A DNA stretch of 59,334 nucleotides from Nocardia yamanashiensis NBRC 100130 (GTDB lineage Bacteria; Actinomycetota; Actinomycetes; Mycobacteriales; Mycobacteriaceae), in the NCBI RefSeq assembly GCF_001613325.1, contig NZ_BDCD01000035.1, positions 1-59,334 on the forward strand, written 5' to 3'. Both the position numbers and the translations under genes were made by a program. The notes under the pieces were generated by a model. The model saw only the letters and a list, made by a program, of their open reading frames with translations. It did not search any database and was not told the origin of the DNA. Shown here piece by piece: positions 16,731 to 25,667 of this stretch (position 1 is its first letter; every line of letters starts with the position of its first letter).

Positions 16731-19022
16731 TCACCCGGCCGACACCGGTTCGGGTACGCGCTGAGGTTCCGGCATCTCCGCCGTAGCCTCTTCCAGTCCG
16801 ATCCGTTTGTGCAGGGCGGCAAGGGGTTTGGGGGCCCACCAGTTGCCGGTGGACATCAGGCGCATCAGGGCCGGGGCGAGGAGGCCGCGGATGATGGTGG
16901 CGTCGGAGACGACCGCTAGGGCCAGGCCGATGCCGAAGAGCTTCATGGGGGCTACATGGGAAGTCGCTACGGCGAGCAGTACCACTGCCATCAAACCCGC
17001 TGCGGCGGTGAAGATCCGGCCGGTGCGGGCCACGCCCAGGGCGACGGAGGTGGTGTTGGCTTCGCGGCTGCGGTCCGAGGCCAGCCATTCCTCGCGGATG
17101 CGGGAGAGCAGGAAGACCTCGTAGTCCATGGACATGCCGAAGGCCAGGCAGAACATGAGGATCGGCATGAACAGGTCGATGCTGTTGGTGGGGGTGAAGC
17201 CGAGCAGGCCGGACAGGTGGCCCTGTTCGAAGATCCAGATCATCGCGCCGAAAGTGGCGGTGAGCGAGAGCATGTTCAGGATGAGCGCCTTCACCGGGAG
17301 CATCACGCTGCCGGTGAACAGGAACAGCAGGATCAGGGTGATGACCGCGATCAGCGCGCCCGCCACCGGAAGTCGTGAGATCACCGAGTCCATGGTGTCC
17401 TCGTTGAGCGCCGCCGCGCCGCCGAACAGGGTGTCGCCGGGGGCGGGCACCGCGCGCAGGGCGGCCAGCTGTTGTTTGCCTTCCTCGGCGTAGGGGGCGA
17501 CGTGCACGCCGACCGAGAGGTAGGCCCCGTCCGCGCCCGCCATCTGCGGGATGCCGGCGGCGAGCTTGGCCGCCTTCACCGAACCGTCGGCACCGGTGAC
17601 CGGGCCGTACACGCCGTCGGCGGACAGCACGCCGGTCACGCCGGGCACCTCGGCCAGTTTCGTCGCGTACGTGCCGAGTTCGCCGGGCGCACCGTGAAAT
17701 CCGGGGAGCGCGATCACCGCGCTGGACGCCATATCGGCATTGAAATCCGCGCGCAGGGCATCGCCGACCTGGCGGGCCGAGGCGAACTCGCCGATCACGC
17801 GATCGTCAGGAGTGCCGAAATGCGCGGACAGGAACGGGGTTCCGAGCAGCAGCAGGATGGCCGTCGCGCCGATGGCGACCGGCGCGGGCCGCCGCATGAC
17901 CGCGGTGACGAGGCGATACCAGCCGCTGTCCTCCGGACGCGTCACCGGCCGCTCGGGACGGCCGAGCAGGCGGCGCAAGGGTTTCCGTAGATCCCAGGCA
18001 TTCACGCGATCACCGAGCAGCATGAGCGCGGCGGGCAGCAGCAGCACCGAAGCGCCCACGGCCGCGGCGACCACCGCCACGCCGGCGTAGGCGAAGGATT
18101 TGAAGAACGGCTGCGGGAACACGGCCAGCGCGGCGAGGGCCAGCGCCACGGTCAGACCGGAGAACACCACCGTCCGCCCGGCCGTCTGCACCGAACGCAG
18201 GATGGCGGCGCGCGGATCGCGGCCGGCCGCGAGCTCCTCGCGATACCGGCTCACGATGAACAGGCTGTAGTCGATCGCCAGTGCCAGGCCCAGCGCGCTG
18301 GTCATATTGAGCGCGAAGATCGACACGTCCATGACCATGGTGAGCAGCCGCAGAATGCCGAGCGTGGCCGCGATGGCGAACAGGCCGACACCCAGCGGCA
18401 GCGCCGCCGCGACCACGCTGCCGAACACCAGCACCAGCAGCAGACCCGACACCGGAATCGCGATGGCCTCGGCCAGGATCAGGTCCTTCTCGACCTGGTG
18501 ATTGATATTGGCGAAGGTGCCGGCCATGCCGCCGACCCGCACCTCGACGCCGCCGCGATCACCGTTGAGGTCGTCGCTCAAGGTGTTCGCGAGGTTCTGC
18601 ACCTCGGTATCGCTGCCGGTGATGGTGGCCATGATGAGGCCGCGCTTGCCGTCCTTGCTCTTCAGCGCGGCGGCCAGGTCGGGGCGCTGGGCGGCGGTGG
18701 TCCAATACGACTGCACGCCGGTGATGCCGGCGGATGCGCTCAGTTCGTCGGTGATGCGCTGGGCTTCGTCGCGCACGGGCTGACTGCCCACGCCGCCGTC
18801 GCCGGAGACCATGACGATGAGATTCGGATTGCCGCCGGGGAAGTGGTCCTCGATGAAATCGTTGGCCTGCACCGATTCCAGTTCATCGGTGAGGTAGCCG
18901 CCGCCGACCATGTGCGACTTCGCCGTCGCTCCGAAGCCGCCGCAAATGATCATGAGCAACAGTGCGGCCACCAGGACGGCGCGGGGGCGCGTCATGGCGA
19001 ACCGGGCAAGTCTGGTCAGCAT
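16731..19022 (-). CDS. MMPL-family RND transporter
   Basis: This 763-residue membrane protein has the duplicated RND layout of the MmpL family: a first transmembrane helix (PRAVLVAALLLMIICGG), a large periplasmic loop, five helices, a second loop, then six helices. The conserved GLALAIDYSLFIVSRYREE and the matching AFGMSMDYEVFLLSRIREE contain the proton-relay Asp-Tyr pairs. It should export lipids or hydrophobic compounds using proton motive force. I chose the ATG at 19022 because GGAGG lies at 19031-19035 on the minus strand; the longer frame from 19109 would add 29 basic residues. Two dyads upstream suggest regulation. Confidence 0.9.
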   Translation of the reverse strand: MLTRLARFAMTRPRAVLVAALLLMIICGGFGATAKSHMVGGGYLTDELESVQANDFIEDHFPGGNPNLIVMVSGDGGVGSQPVRDEAQRITDELSASAGITGVQSYWTTAAQRPDLAAALKSKDGKRGLIMATITGSDTEVQNLANTLSDDLNGDRGGVEVRVGGMAGTFANINHQVEKDLILAEAIAIPVSGLLLVLVFGSVVAAALPLGVGLFAIAATLGILRLLTMVMDVSIFALNMTSALGLALAIDYSLFIVSRYREELAAGRDPRAAILRSVQTAGRTVVFSGLTVALALAALAVFPQPFFKSFAYAGVAVVAAAVGASVLLLPAALMLLGDRVNAWDLRKPLRRLLGRPERPVTRPEDSGWYRLVTAVMRRPAPVAIGATAILLLLGTPFLSAHFGTPDDRVIGEFASARQVGDALRADFNADMASSAVIALPGFHGAPGELGTYATKLAEVPGVTGVLSADGVYGPVTGADGSVKAAKLAAGIPQMAGADGAYLSVGVHVAPYAEEGKQQLAALRAVPAPGDTLFGGAAALNEDTMDSVISRLPVAGALIAVITLILLFLFTGSVMLPVKALILNMLSLTATFGAMIWIFEQGHLSGLLGFTPTNSIDLFMPILMFCLAFGMSMDYEVFLLSRIREEWLASDRSREANTTSVALGVARTGRIFTAAAGLMAVVLLAVATSHVAPMKLFGIGLALAVVSDATIIRGLLAPALMRLMSTGNWWAPKPLAALHKRIGLEEATAEMPEPQRVPEPVSAG

Positions 19023-19033
19023 CGACGCAACCT

Positions 19034-19066
19034 CCGAAGTCTTCTGCTTCGGAACGGTAGCGTTCC
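19034..19066. promoter_or_regulatory. Two dyads upstream of the MMPL gene
   Basis: CCGAAG (19034-19039) pairs with CTTCGG (19047-19052), next to the ribosome binding site. GGAACG-GTAG-CGTTCC (19051-19066) is a perfect 6-4-6 palindrome of TetR-operator size. Its GAACG/CGTTC half-sites resemble those at 3100-3151. Confidence 0.45.
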
Positions 19067-19164
19067 TGATCCTCCCGGCACGACGCTCCGTGACGATGGT
19101 CATGCCCATTGCCTACGGCTATGAAAGAGCAAACAGGGCCGGGACCGTGGTTGGGCCGGGGCTG

Positions 19165-20331
19165 TCAGGCTATGCGGCCCCGGACTTCGCCGAGGGTGAG
19201 GCGGCCGCCGCCGATTGCGGGGGCGGACGCGGTGATGACTACTTCGTCGCCGTCTTCGAGGAAGGTGCGCTTCACGCCGTTGAGGTCGAAGGGTTCGGTG
19301 CCGCCCCAGCTCAGTTCCATGAAGGAGCCGCGCTGGTCGCGGTCGGGGCCGGAGATGGTTCCGGAGGCGAAGAGGTCGCCGGTGCGGGTGGAGGCTCCGT
19401 TGATCGTCATGTGGGCCAGCATTTGCGCGGGGGACCAGTACATGCGGGCGTAGGGCGGGGACGAGACCAGCCGGCCGTTCCACTCCACGCCGAGTTCGAT
19501 ATCCAATCCCCAATTTCCGTCGCGCAGATACGGCAGCGGTTCCGGATCTTGTTCCGGCAGCGGAATCCGGGCCTCCGCCAAGGCATCCAAGGGCGTGACC
19601 CAGGCCGACAGCGAGGTAGCGAAGGACTTGCCGAGGAAGGGGCCGAGCGGCTGGGCTTCCCAGCCCTGGATGTCGCGGGCCGACCAGTCGTTGACCAGCG
19701 CCACGCCGAAGACGTGCGCGTCGAAGTCGCCGGTGGTCACCGGCGTGCCCATCGCCGAGCCCGCGCCCACCACGAAGCCCAGCTCGGCTTCGATGTCCAG
19801 CCGCCGGGTCGGTCCGAAATCCGGTGCGCCGGAATCGGTTTTGAGCTGGCCGGACGGGCGGGTGATCTCGGTGCCGGACACCACGACGGTTCCGGACCTG
19901 CCGTGATATCCGATCGGCAGATGCCGCCAATTCGGCAGCAGCGGTTCACCATCCGGGCGGAAGATGCGTCCCAGCGCGGTGGCGTGATCGAGGCTCGCGT
20001 AGAAGTCCACGTAGTCCGCGACCTCGATCGGCAGATCCAGCGACACCGCGCTCACCGAATGCACCGCCGCGGCGGGCAATTCCGCGTCCGCGAACGCCCG
20101 CACCCGTTCCCGCACCTCACGCCAGCACTGCGGCCCCTGCGTCATGAAGGCGTTCAGGCTGGGCTGCGCGAACATCGGATCGTCCAGCGCCACAGCCAGA
20201 TCGATGACGGCATCGCCCAGCCGCGCGCCCACCCGGGGCTGCCCGCCGAGCGGGCGGAACACGCCGTAGGGGAGATGCGTCGGGCCGAATCCGGAATCCG
20301 CGGGGACTTCGATCCGTACTCGACTGTTCAT
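19165..20331 (-). CDS. fahA: Fumarylacetoacetase
   Basis: The 388-residue protein matches fumarylacetoacetate hydrolase, which cleaves fumarylacetoacetate to fumarate and acetoacetate in the last step of tyrosine and phenylalanine catabolism. Diagnostic segments are DYVDFYASLDHA, LPIGYHGR, ELGFVVG, VNDWSARDIQ and GDLFASGTISG, which hold the metal ligands and catalytic residues. The start ATG at 20331 has GAGGA just upstream and lies 10 bp after the stop of hmgA, so the two are co-transcribed and probably translationally coupled. Confidence 0.95.
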   Translation of the reverse strand: MNSRVRIEVPADSGFGPTHLPYGVFRPLGGQPRVGARLGDAVIDLAVALDDPMFAQPSLNAFMTQGPQCWREVRERVRAFADAELPAAAVHSVSAVSLDLPIEVADYVDFYASLDHATALGRIFRPDGEPLLPNWRHLPIGYHGRSGTVVVSGTEITRPSGQLKTDSGAPDFGPTRRLDIEAELGFVVGAGSAMGTPVTTGDFDAHVFGVALVNDWSARDIQGWEAQPLGPFLGKSFATSLSAWVTPLDALAEARIPLPEQDPEPLPYLRDGNWGLDIELGVEWNGRLVSSPPYARMYWSPAQMLAHMTINGASTRTGDLFASGTISGPDRDQRGSFMELSWGGTEPFDLNGVKRTFLEDGDEVVITASAPAIGGGRLTLGEVRGRIA

Positions 20332-20341
20332 GCACCCGTCC

Positions 20342-21547
20342 TCATATCCACTCGGTGGGACCGCGTCCCGACCAGGTCCAGGCATATCCGGTGTCCTCGC
20401 AGGCCAGCGCGCCCTCACCCAATTGCAGCGGGTGGAAGGTGTCGACCATGACGGCGAGTTCGTCGAAGAATTCGAGACCGATGCTGCGCTCGTAGGCGCC
20501 GGGCTGCGGGCCGTGGGCGTAGCCGCCGGGATGAATCGACACCGAGCCCTGGCCGATGCCGGATCCCTTGCGCGCCTCGTAGTTTCCGCCGCAGTAGAAC
20601 ATGATCTCGTCGGAGTCCACATTGGAGTGGTAGTAGGGCACCGGGATGGACAGCGGGTGATAGTCCACCTTGCGCGGCACGAAATTGCACACCACGAAGT
20701 TGTTGCCCTCGAACGCCTGATGCGCGGGCGGCGGCTGATGCACGCGGCCGGTGATGGGTTCGAAGTCGGCGATATCGAATGTGAACGGGTACAGGCAGCC
20801 GTCCCAGCCCACCGCGTCGAACGGGTGGGTGGCGTAAACCAGTCTGGTGCCGACTATTTCACCGGCGGGCCGGTGTTTGACCAGCACTTCCACATCGGTG
20901 CCGGTGGCCAGCAGGGGTTCGGCCGGGCCGTGCAGATCCCGCTCACAGTACGGGGAGTGCTCCAGCAGCTGGCCGTATTTGGAGAGATAGCGCTTGGGTG
21001 GCGTGATATGCCCGGAACCCTCGATCACATAGGCGCGCAACGGCTCCGGACCGGCGGGCAGCCAGCGGTGCGTGGTGGCGCGCGGCAGCAGCACCTGATG
21101 GCCCTGATGCACGTCGAGCGCCCCGAAGACCGTCTCCACCCGCCCGGACCCGGACTCGATGTACACGAGTTCGTCGCCGATGGCATTGCGGTACAACGGT
21201 GATTCGCGCAGCGCGGCCACGTAGGAGATGCGCACGTCGGAGTTTCCGAGCAGCAGCCGGCGGCCGGTCACCACGTCGGCGATGGTCGGCAGTTCGTCCT
21301 GGAACAGTTCGTGCAGCTTCAGATGCCGGTGCCGCAGTGGGTGATTCGGCGTCAGCTGCTGCGAGGGCAGCGCCCACACCGACGAATCCACAATGGCCGG
21401 AGGCAGACCCCGGTGATAGAGCAGGGAGGAGTCGCCGGAAAAGCCCTCTTCTCCCATCAGCTCTTCGTAATAGAGCTGTCCGTGCTCATCACGATGCTGC
21501 GTGTGCCGTTTGGGCGGCACGGATCCCACCTGTCGATAGAACGTCAT
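20342..21547 (-). CDS. hmgA: Homogentisate 1,2-dioxygenase
   Basis: The 401-residue protein shows the HmgA signatures GNNFVVCNFVPRKVDYHPLS, VPYYHSNVDSDEIMFYCGG and SIHPGGYAHGPQPGAYE, which contain the non-haem iron His and Glu ligands. It opens the ring of homogentisate to maleylacetoacetate. The gene directly precedes fahA in one operon; no maleylacetoacetate isomerase is present in the window, so that step is encoded elsewhere or uses a thiol-dependent bypass. Confidence 0.95.
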   Translation of the reverse strand: MTFYRQVGSVPPKRHTQHRDEHGQLYYEELMGEEGFSGDSSLLYHRGLPPAIVDSSVWALPSQQLTPNHPLRHRHLKLHELFQDELPTIADVVTGRRLLLGNSDVRISYVAALRESPLYRNAIGDELVYIESGSGRVETVFGALDVHQGHQVLLPRATTHRWLPAGPEPLRAYVIEGSGHITPPKRYLSKYGQLLEHSPYCERDLHGPAEPLLATGTDVEVLVKHRPAGEIVGTRLVYATHPFDAVGWDGCLYPFTFDIADFEPITGRVHQPPPAHQAFEGNNFVVCNFVPRKVDYHPLSIPVPYYHSNVDSDEIMFYCGGNYEARKGSGIGQGSVSIHPGGYAHGPQPGAYERSIGLEFFDELAVMVDTFHPLQLGEGALACEDTGYAWTWSGRGPTEWI

Positions 21548-21631
21548 CGCCGGTCTCCCGTTGACTGATGATCCCTATCCCATCGTAACCATCCGATTGC
21601 CGGAGGAACTCCTTTCCAGCCCTTTACATTC

Positions 21632-21660
21632 GTCCCCGCCGCGGGAACCGCGGCGGGGAC
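21632..21660 (-). terminator. Terminator downstream of the TetR gene
   Basis: GTCCCCGCCGCGG and CCGCGGCGGGGAC form a perfect 13-bp stem with a GAA loop, 26 bp beyond the TetR stop at 21686. Confidence 0.75.
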
Positions 21661-21685
21661 GAGAGCCGCGAGAGGTGCGAGTAGC

Positions 21686-22312
21686 TCAGGCGTGGCGGAG
21701 TGCGCGGTAGACGGCCGCGCCGACGAATTCGCCCAGTGTGTCCGGGGTCCAGTCGCCAGGATCGTTCAACAGGGTGCGGACCGCGCCCTCACCAGCGGAT
21801 ACCCATAGCTCGACCAGGGCAGGGAGCTTGCGTTCGGCGTCCTCGGTGCCCCACGCCTTCAGGGTCGGGCGCAGGCGGCGGGTGCAGCGCTCGACCGCGA
21901 GTTTGCGGCCTTTGCCGAACGAATCCTGTACGGCCGGATCGGGATTGCCGTACAGCAGTCGCCAGGTGTCGGGGCGGGCCGTGGTGGCGTGCAGCAACGC
22001 GCGGAAACCCTCGACGAAAACCTCTTCGTCGGCTTCCACCCGGCGGCGGGGGAGGGCATCCAGGACCCCGGTGACCAGGTAGTCCTCTTCGCGGCGAATC
22101 AGGGCCTCGAGCAACTCCACGCGATCGGCGAAGCAGGCGTACACGACCGGGCGGGTGACCTTCATGCGATCCGCGACCGCGGCGATGGTGACGGCGGCGA
22201 TCCCATCTTCGACCGCGATCTGCAATGCCGTGTCGAGCACCTGCGGGCGACGCCGCTCCGGCCCCAGATGCCGCGCGCGCTGGCGGGGTCGTACTGCCGA
22301 ATCGGTGCCCAT
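21686..22312 (-). CDS. TetR-family regulator, divergent from the acyl-CoA dehydrogenase cluster
   Basis: The protein is 208 residues from the ATG at 22312. The N-terminal helix-turn-helix reads VTIAAVADRMKVTRPVVYAC, followed by FADRVELLEALIRREE. The C-terminal domain is helical. The frame continues far upstream only as an antisense shadow of the next gene, so the start was placed at the first ATG before the HTH; a good ribosome binding site is not visible. It faces an acyl-CoA dehydrogenase across 186 bp and is the likely local regulator of lipid-oxidation genes. Confidence 0.82.
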   Translation of the reverse strand: MGTDSAVRPRQRARHLGPERRRPQVLDTALQIAVEDGIAAVTIAAVADRMKVTRPVVYACFADRVELLEALIRREEDYLVTGVLDALPRRRVEADEEVFVEGFRALLHATTARPDTWRLLYGNPDPAVQDSFGKGRKLAVERCTRRLRPTLKAWGTEDAERKLPALVELWVSAGEGAVRTLLNDPGDWTPDTLGEFVGAAVYRALRHA

Positions 22313-22376
22313 GCGCACCGACGATAGCAGCGCTTCGAAAGTACGGCCGCGCAGGTCGGAGGTTGTAACAAGATCC

Positions 22377-22398
22377 TTTCCTGCGGGTGTGTAGGAAA
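22377..22398. promoter_or_regulatory. Inverted repeat in the divergent TetR/fadE promoter region
   Basis: TTTCCT (22377-22382) and AGGAAA (22393-22398) are 6-bp inverted arms separated by 10 bp, between the divergent starts. This is a weak operator candidate. Confidence 0.3.
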
Positions 22399-22498
22399 AT
22401 GCTACGCTGCCGTATGAAAGTGAGCCCACCTCTCGGGGCTCTCGGGGGCGCGGCCCTCGAACCCCCGTGCTCGAGACCTGCCAAGGAAGACAGACGCG

Positions 22499-24418
22499 AT
22501 GAGCGAGACCCTGTTCAATCCCAAAACGTGTGAGTTCTCGGAGTTCGATGCGGAGACGCGGCGGCTGCTGCGGGCGACCGTCGACTACTTCGAAGCGTTC
22601 GGCAAGGTGCGGTTGCTCGCCGACAGCCGGGACCGGGTCTGGTACTCCGACTTCCTGGATTTCGTGAAGCGGGAGCGGGTTTTCGCGACGTTTCTGACCC
22701 CGGCCGCCGAGGCCAACGGTGATCCGAACAAGCGCTGGGACACCGCGCGCATCGCCATGATGAGCAAGATCCTCGGCTTCTACGGCATGCAGTACTGGTA
22801 CGTCTGGCAGGTCACCATCCTGGGCTTGGGGCCGATCTGGCAGTCCGCTAACAAGGAGGCCAAGGCGCGCGCCGCCGGGCATCTGGAATCCGGCGAGATC
22901 TTCGCCTTCGGCCTGTCCGAGAAGGATCACGGCGCGGACATCTACTCCACCGATATGGTGCTGGAGCCCAAGGCGCGCGGCGGCTTCACCGCCACCGGCG
23001 GCAAGCACTACATCGGCAATGGCAATGACGCCGCCATGGTCTCGGTCTTCGGCCGCCGCGCCGACAAGCCGATCATCGACTCCTCGGACTTCCTGCGGAA
23101 GATGACCGACGAGGAATACGCCGGCTACCTGTTCTTCGCCGCCGACTCCCGGCACAAGAACTACAAGCTGCGCAAGAACGTCGTCGACTCCCAGATGTAC
23201 GTCGCCGCTTTCGATCTCGACAAATACCCGGTCGCCGAATCCGACATCCTGCACACCGGGCGTGCCGCCTTCGATGCCGCCATGAACACGGTCAATGTCG
23301 GCAAGTTCAATCTCGGTTTCGGTGCGGTCGGCGCGTGCGAGCACGCGATGTTCGAGGCCGTCACGCACGCGGAGAACCGAATTCTGTTCGGGCACAATGT
23401 GACCGAGTTCCCGCAGGTGCGGCAGCTGCTCGCGGACAGCTTCGCGCGGCTGATCGGTATGAAGCTCTACAGTGAGCGGGCCATCGACTACATGCGGTCG
23501 GCGCACGATGACGACCGGCGCTACCTGCTGTTCAATGCCATCGAGAAGATGTCGGTGACCCGGCACGGGCAGAAGCTGTACGAGGATCTGGCCGACGTCA
23601 TCGCGGCGCGCGGGTTCGAGAACGACATGTACTTCCCGATGGCCATGGTCGGCATGTTCGGCCTGCCGCGCCTCGAGGGCACCGTGCACGTGAACATGGC
23701 GCTGTCGCTGAAGTTCATGCCCAACTACATGTTCCATCCCGCCGACGCGGGCTTGGCGGCGCTGAGCTACCTGCCCGGCGCGGGCGTCGCACCCAGGTCC
23801 GCGGTCAATGCCGTGTCCAAGGCACTGAGCTGGACCAGCCGCCGCGCCGCCGGGCCGGTCGGCAAGGCCGTGCCCAAGCTGAAGGCCGAATTCGCCCGTG
23901 CCGCACACGCTCCCGTGCGCACCCGCCGCGATGCCGCCGACGACGAATTCCTGTTCCGGCAGGGGCCGAGCAGCGGGCTGGGCAAGATCCGGTTCGCCGA
24001 TTGGCGGCCGGTGTTCGAGCGGTTCGCGCACATCCCGAACGTCGCGGTGTTCCTGGAACAGGCCCTCGCGCTGCAAACCCTGCTCGCCGCGGCCACTCCG
24101 ACCGCCGAGCAGCAGCAGGACGTGGACTTCCTGTTCGGCCTCGGCGAGCTGTTCACCACGCTGCCGTACGCGCAGTTGATCCTGGAGCAGGCCGAGATCC
24201 AGGGGGCCGACGAATCGGTCCTGGATCAGCTCTTCGACCTGTTCGTGCGCGAGTTCTCCAAGCACGCGCTGACCCTGCACGCCAAGCCCACCGCGACGAA
24301 GGCGCAGCAGACCCGTGCCCTCGATCTGGTGCGTCGCCCGGTGGCCGACCGCGCCCGCTTCGACAAGGTGACCGCGCAGGTCAGGGCCCTCGCGGGCCAG
24401 TACGTCATGAACCCCTGA
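22499..24418 (+). CDS. Acyl-CoA dehydrogenase (FadE-type, long form)
   Basis: The 639-residue flavoprotein is of the long acyl-CoA dehydrogenase type. Recognisable pieces are FAFGLSEKDHGADI (FAD-binding loop, equivalent to the usual TEPxxGSD), GKHYIGNGNDA, and a helical C-terminal half beyond 440. It would introduce the trans-2 double bond into acyl-CoA in beta-oxidation; chain length cannot be inferred. AAGGAAG at 22482-22488 supports the ATG at 22499. It is followed by a hairpin terminator and then an MpaB-like oxygenase gene. Confidence 0.82.
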   Translation: MSETLFNPKTCEFSEFDAETRRLLRATVDYFEAFGKVRLLADSRDRVWYSDFLDFVKRERVFATFLTPAAEANGDPNKRWDTARIAMMSKILGFYGMQYWYVWQVTILGLGPIWQSANKEAKARAAGHLESGEIFAFGLSEKDHGADIYSTDMVLEPKARGGFTATGGKHYIGNGNDAAMVSVFGRRADKPIIDSSDFLRKMTDEEYAGYLFFAADSRHKNYKLRKNVVDSQMYVAAFDLDKYPVAESDILHTGRAAFDAAMNTVNVGKFNLGFGAVGACEHAMFEAVTHAENRILFGHNVTEFPQVRQLLADSFARLIGMKLYSERAIDYMRSAHDDDRRYLLFNAIEKMSVTRHGQKLYEDLADVIAARGFENDMYFPMAMVGMFGLPRLEGTVHVNMALSLKFMPNYMFHPADAGLAALSYLPGAGVAPRSAVNAVSKALSWTSRRAAGPVGKAVPKLKAEFARAAHAPVRTRRDAADDEFLFRQGPSSGLGKIRFADWRPVFERFAHIPNVAVFLEQALALQTLLAAATPTAEQQQDVDFLFGLGELFTTLPYAQLILEQAEIQGADESVLDQLFDLFVREFSKHALTLHAKPTATKAQQTRALDLVRRPVADRARFDKVTAQVRALAGQYVMNP

Positions 24419-24436
24419 GCACCCCTTATCCCGTCC

Positions 24437-24470
24437 GCATTGCGGCGCGTCGCCCGGCGCGCCGCAATGC
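24437..24470 (+). terminator. Terminator downstream of the acyl-CoA dehydrogenase
   Basis: GCATTGCGGCGCG and CGCGCCGCAATGC form a perfect 13-bp stem with an 8-nt loop, 18 bp after the stop. Confidence 0.7.
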
Positions 24471-24497
24471 TACATTCGTGAATGAATAGGCGGCCGA

Positions 24498-24532
24498 CTC
24501 TCGGGACTCTCAGGGGCTTCGCCCCCCGAATC
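24498..24532 (+). repeat. Dispersed CTCTCGGG...GGGGC-TTC-GCCCC element
   Basis: CTCTCGGGACTCTCAGGGGC is followed by TTC and GCCCC. The same arrangement occurs at 22430-22467 and 51834-51862, and related hairpins at 53248-53264 and 53285-53297. Each copy lies 30-210 bp before a start codon. Confidence 0.5.
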
Positions 24533-24574
24533 CCGGCGGCACGCCTCTCATCGACACTGCAAAGGAGCAGCAAG

Positions 24575-25528
24575 ATGACCTCCGTGGCCTCGCGTCCGCA
24601 ATTCGACGCACCCGCTCGCACCATCCGGGAAATCGACTACGGCTTCTTCGGGCCGGATTCACCCACCTGGAAGGTCTGGACCGCGCCCACCGCCTTGATC
24701 GGTTTCCAGCGCGCGGTCACCCTCGAGCATTTCGACCCGGACCTGACCGCCGCGGTCGCCGACGTGGGCGGCATCTACAGCGATCCCAAGGGCCGGCTCG
24801 ACCACACCTTCGCCTACTTCCTGATCGCCGCCGTCGCGGACAGCCGCATGGCCGTCGAGGCGTCCGAGCACCTCATGCAGGTGCACGCCAAGGCCACCGG
24901 CATCGAGCCGATCAGCGGAAAGCGTTACAGCGCAAACAATCCCGACTCGCAGCTGTGGATCCACGTCACCGGCTGGCATTCGGTGCTCAAGTGCTACGAG
25001 ATGTACGGGCCCGGCAAGCTGAGCCCGGCCGAGGAGAAGCAGTACTGGGCCGACTGCGTGACCGCCGCGGAACTGCAGACCTGCAAGCCGGCCGATGTGC
25101 CGACCTCGCGGGAGGAAGTGCGGCAGTACTTCGCGGACGTGCGGCCGCGGCTGTGCACCTCCGAGCGGGCCCATCGCGGTATGCACTATCTGCTGTTCAC
25201 GCCGCGCGACAAGGGATTCCGGCTGTGGGCCGGTAGCCGGCTGGTGGCTCCGGCGGCCATCGCGACGCTGCCCAAGTGGATGCGCGAGACCGGTGGGTTC
25301 GAGCAGCCGCGGGCGCTGTCGGCCGCCTATCGTCCGGCCATGCGGCTGGCCACCAAGGCGCTGCACAACGATCAGCTGCTGCTTCAGGTCGCCAAGAACG
25401 CCATCGGACCCATGACGGGACGGTTGCTGGCCGAGCACATGAAGGCTGGCGTGCCGGTGAATCCGGTGACGATCTCCCCCGCGGAGGCCAAGAAACTGTA
25501 CGGTCGCGCAGCCCGTTCGGCGGGGTGA
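24575..25528 (+). CDS. DUF2236 / MpaB-like oxygenase family protein
   Basis: The 317-residue protein resembles the DUF2236 family, which includes MpaB and is related to the latex-clearing protein Lcp, a haem-b oxygenase. The family-typical run is GKRYSANNPDSQLWIHVTGW, with Trp-Ile-His and a following Lys-x-Tyr-Glu; TEHL/SEHLMQVH upstream supplies another conserved His. The start ATG at 24575 is supported by AAAGGAG at 24561-24567; a longer frame from 24482 runs through a dispersed hairpin repeat and was rejected. It lies between two acyl-CoA dehydrogenases, which suggests oxidation of a lipid or terpenoid, by inference. Confidence 0.8.
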   Translation: MTSVASRPQFDAPARTIREIDYGFFGPDSPTWKVWTAPTALIGFQRAVTLEHFDPDLTAAVADVGGIYSDPKGRLDHTFAYFLIAAVADSRMAVEASEHLMQVHAKATGIEPISGKRYSANNPDSQLWIHVTGWHSVLKCYEMYGPGKLSPAEEKQYWADCVTAAELQTCKPADVPTSREEVRQYFADVRPRLCTSERAHRGMHYLLFTPRDKGFRLWAGSRLVAPAAIATLPKWMRETGGFEQPRALSAAYRPAMRLATKALHNDQLLLQVAKNAIGPMTGRLLAEHMKAGVPVNPVTISPAEAKKLYGRAARSAG

Positions 25529-25667
25529 CCGTTTCGCGACCTCCGGGATTACGCCTGGTCGTAGGGAACTTTCGGTGCTAAGCGGGTTCCCTACGGTTGC
25601 GTAACTGGCCCACGTTACGGCAGCCTTCGCTTGATCATCAAGACTTTCGTCGAGGAGGCCCATTCCC

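Noticed and set aside
19165..20622. Longer fumarylacetoacetase from 20622
   Set aside because: The added 97 codons overlap the end of hmgA; the ATG at 20331 has a ribosome binding site and fits the family start.
21686..24280. 864-codon minus-strand frame covering an acyl-CoA dehydrogenase
   Set aside because: Only its last 208 codons (TetR) look like a protein; the rest is the antisense of a clear enzyme gene, as is common in high-GC DNA.
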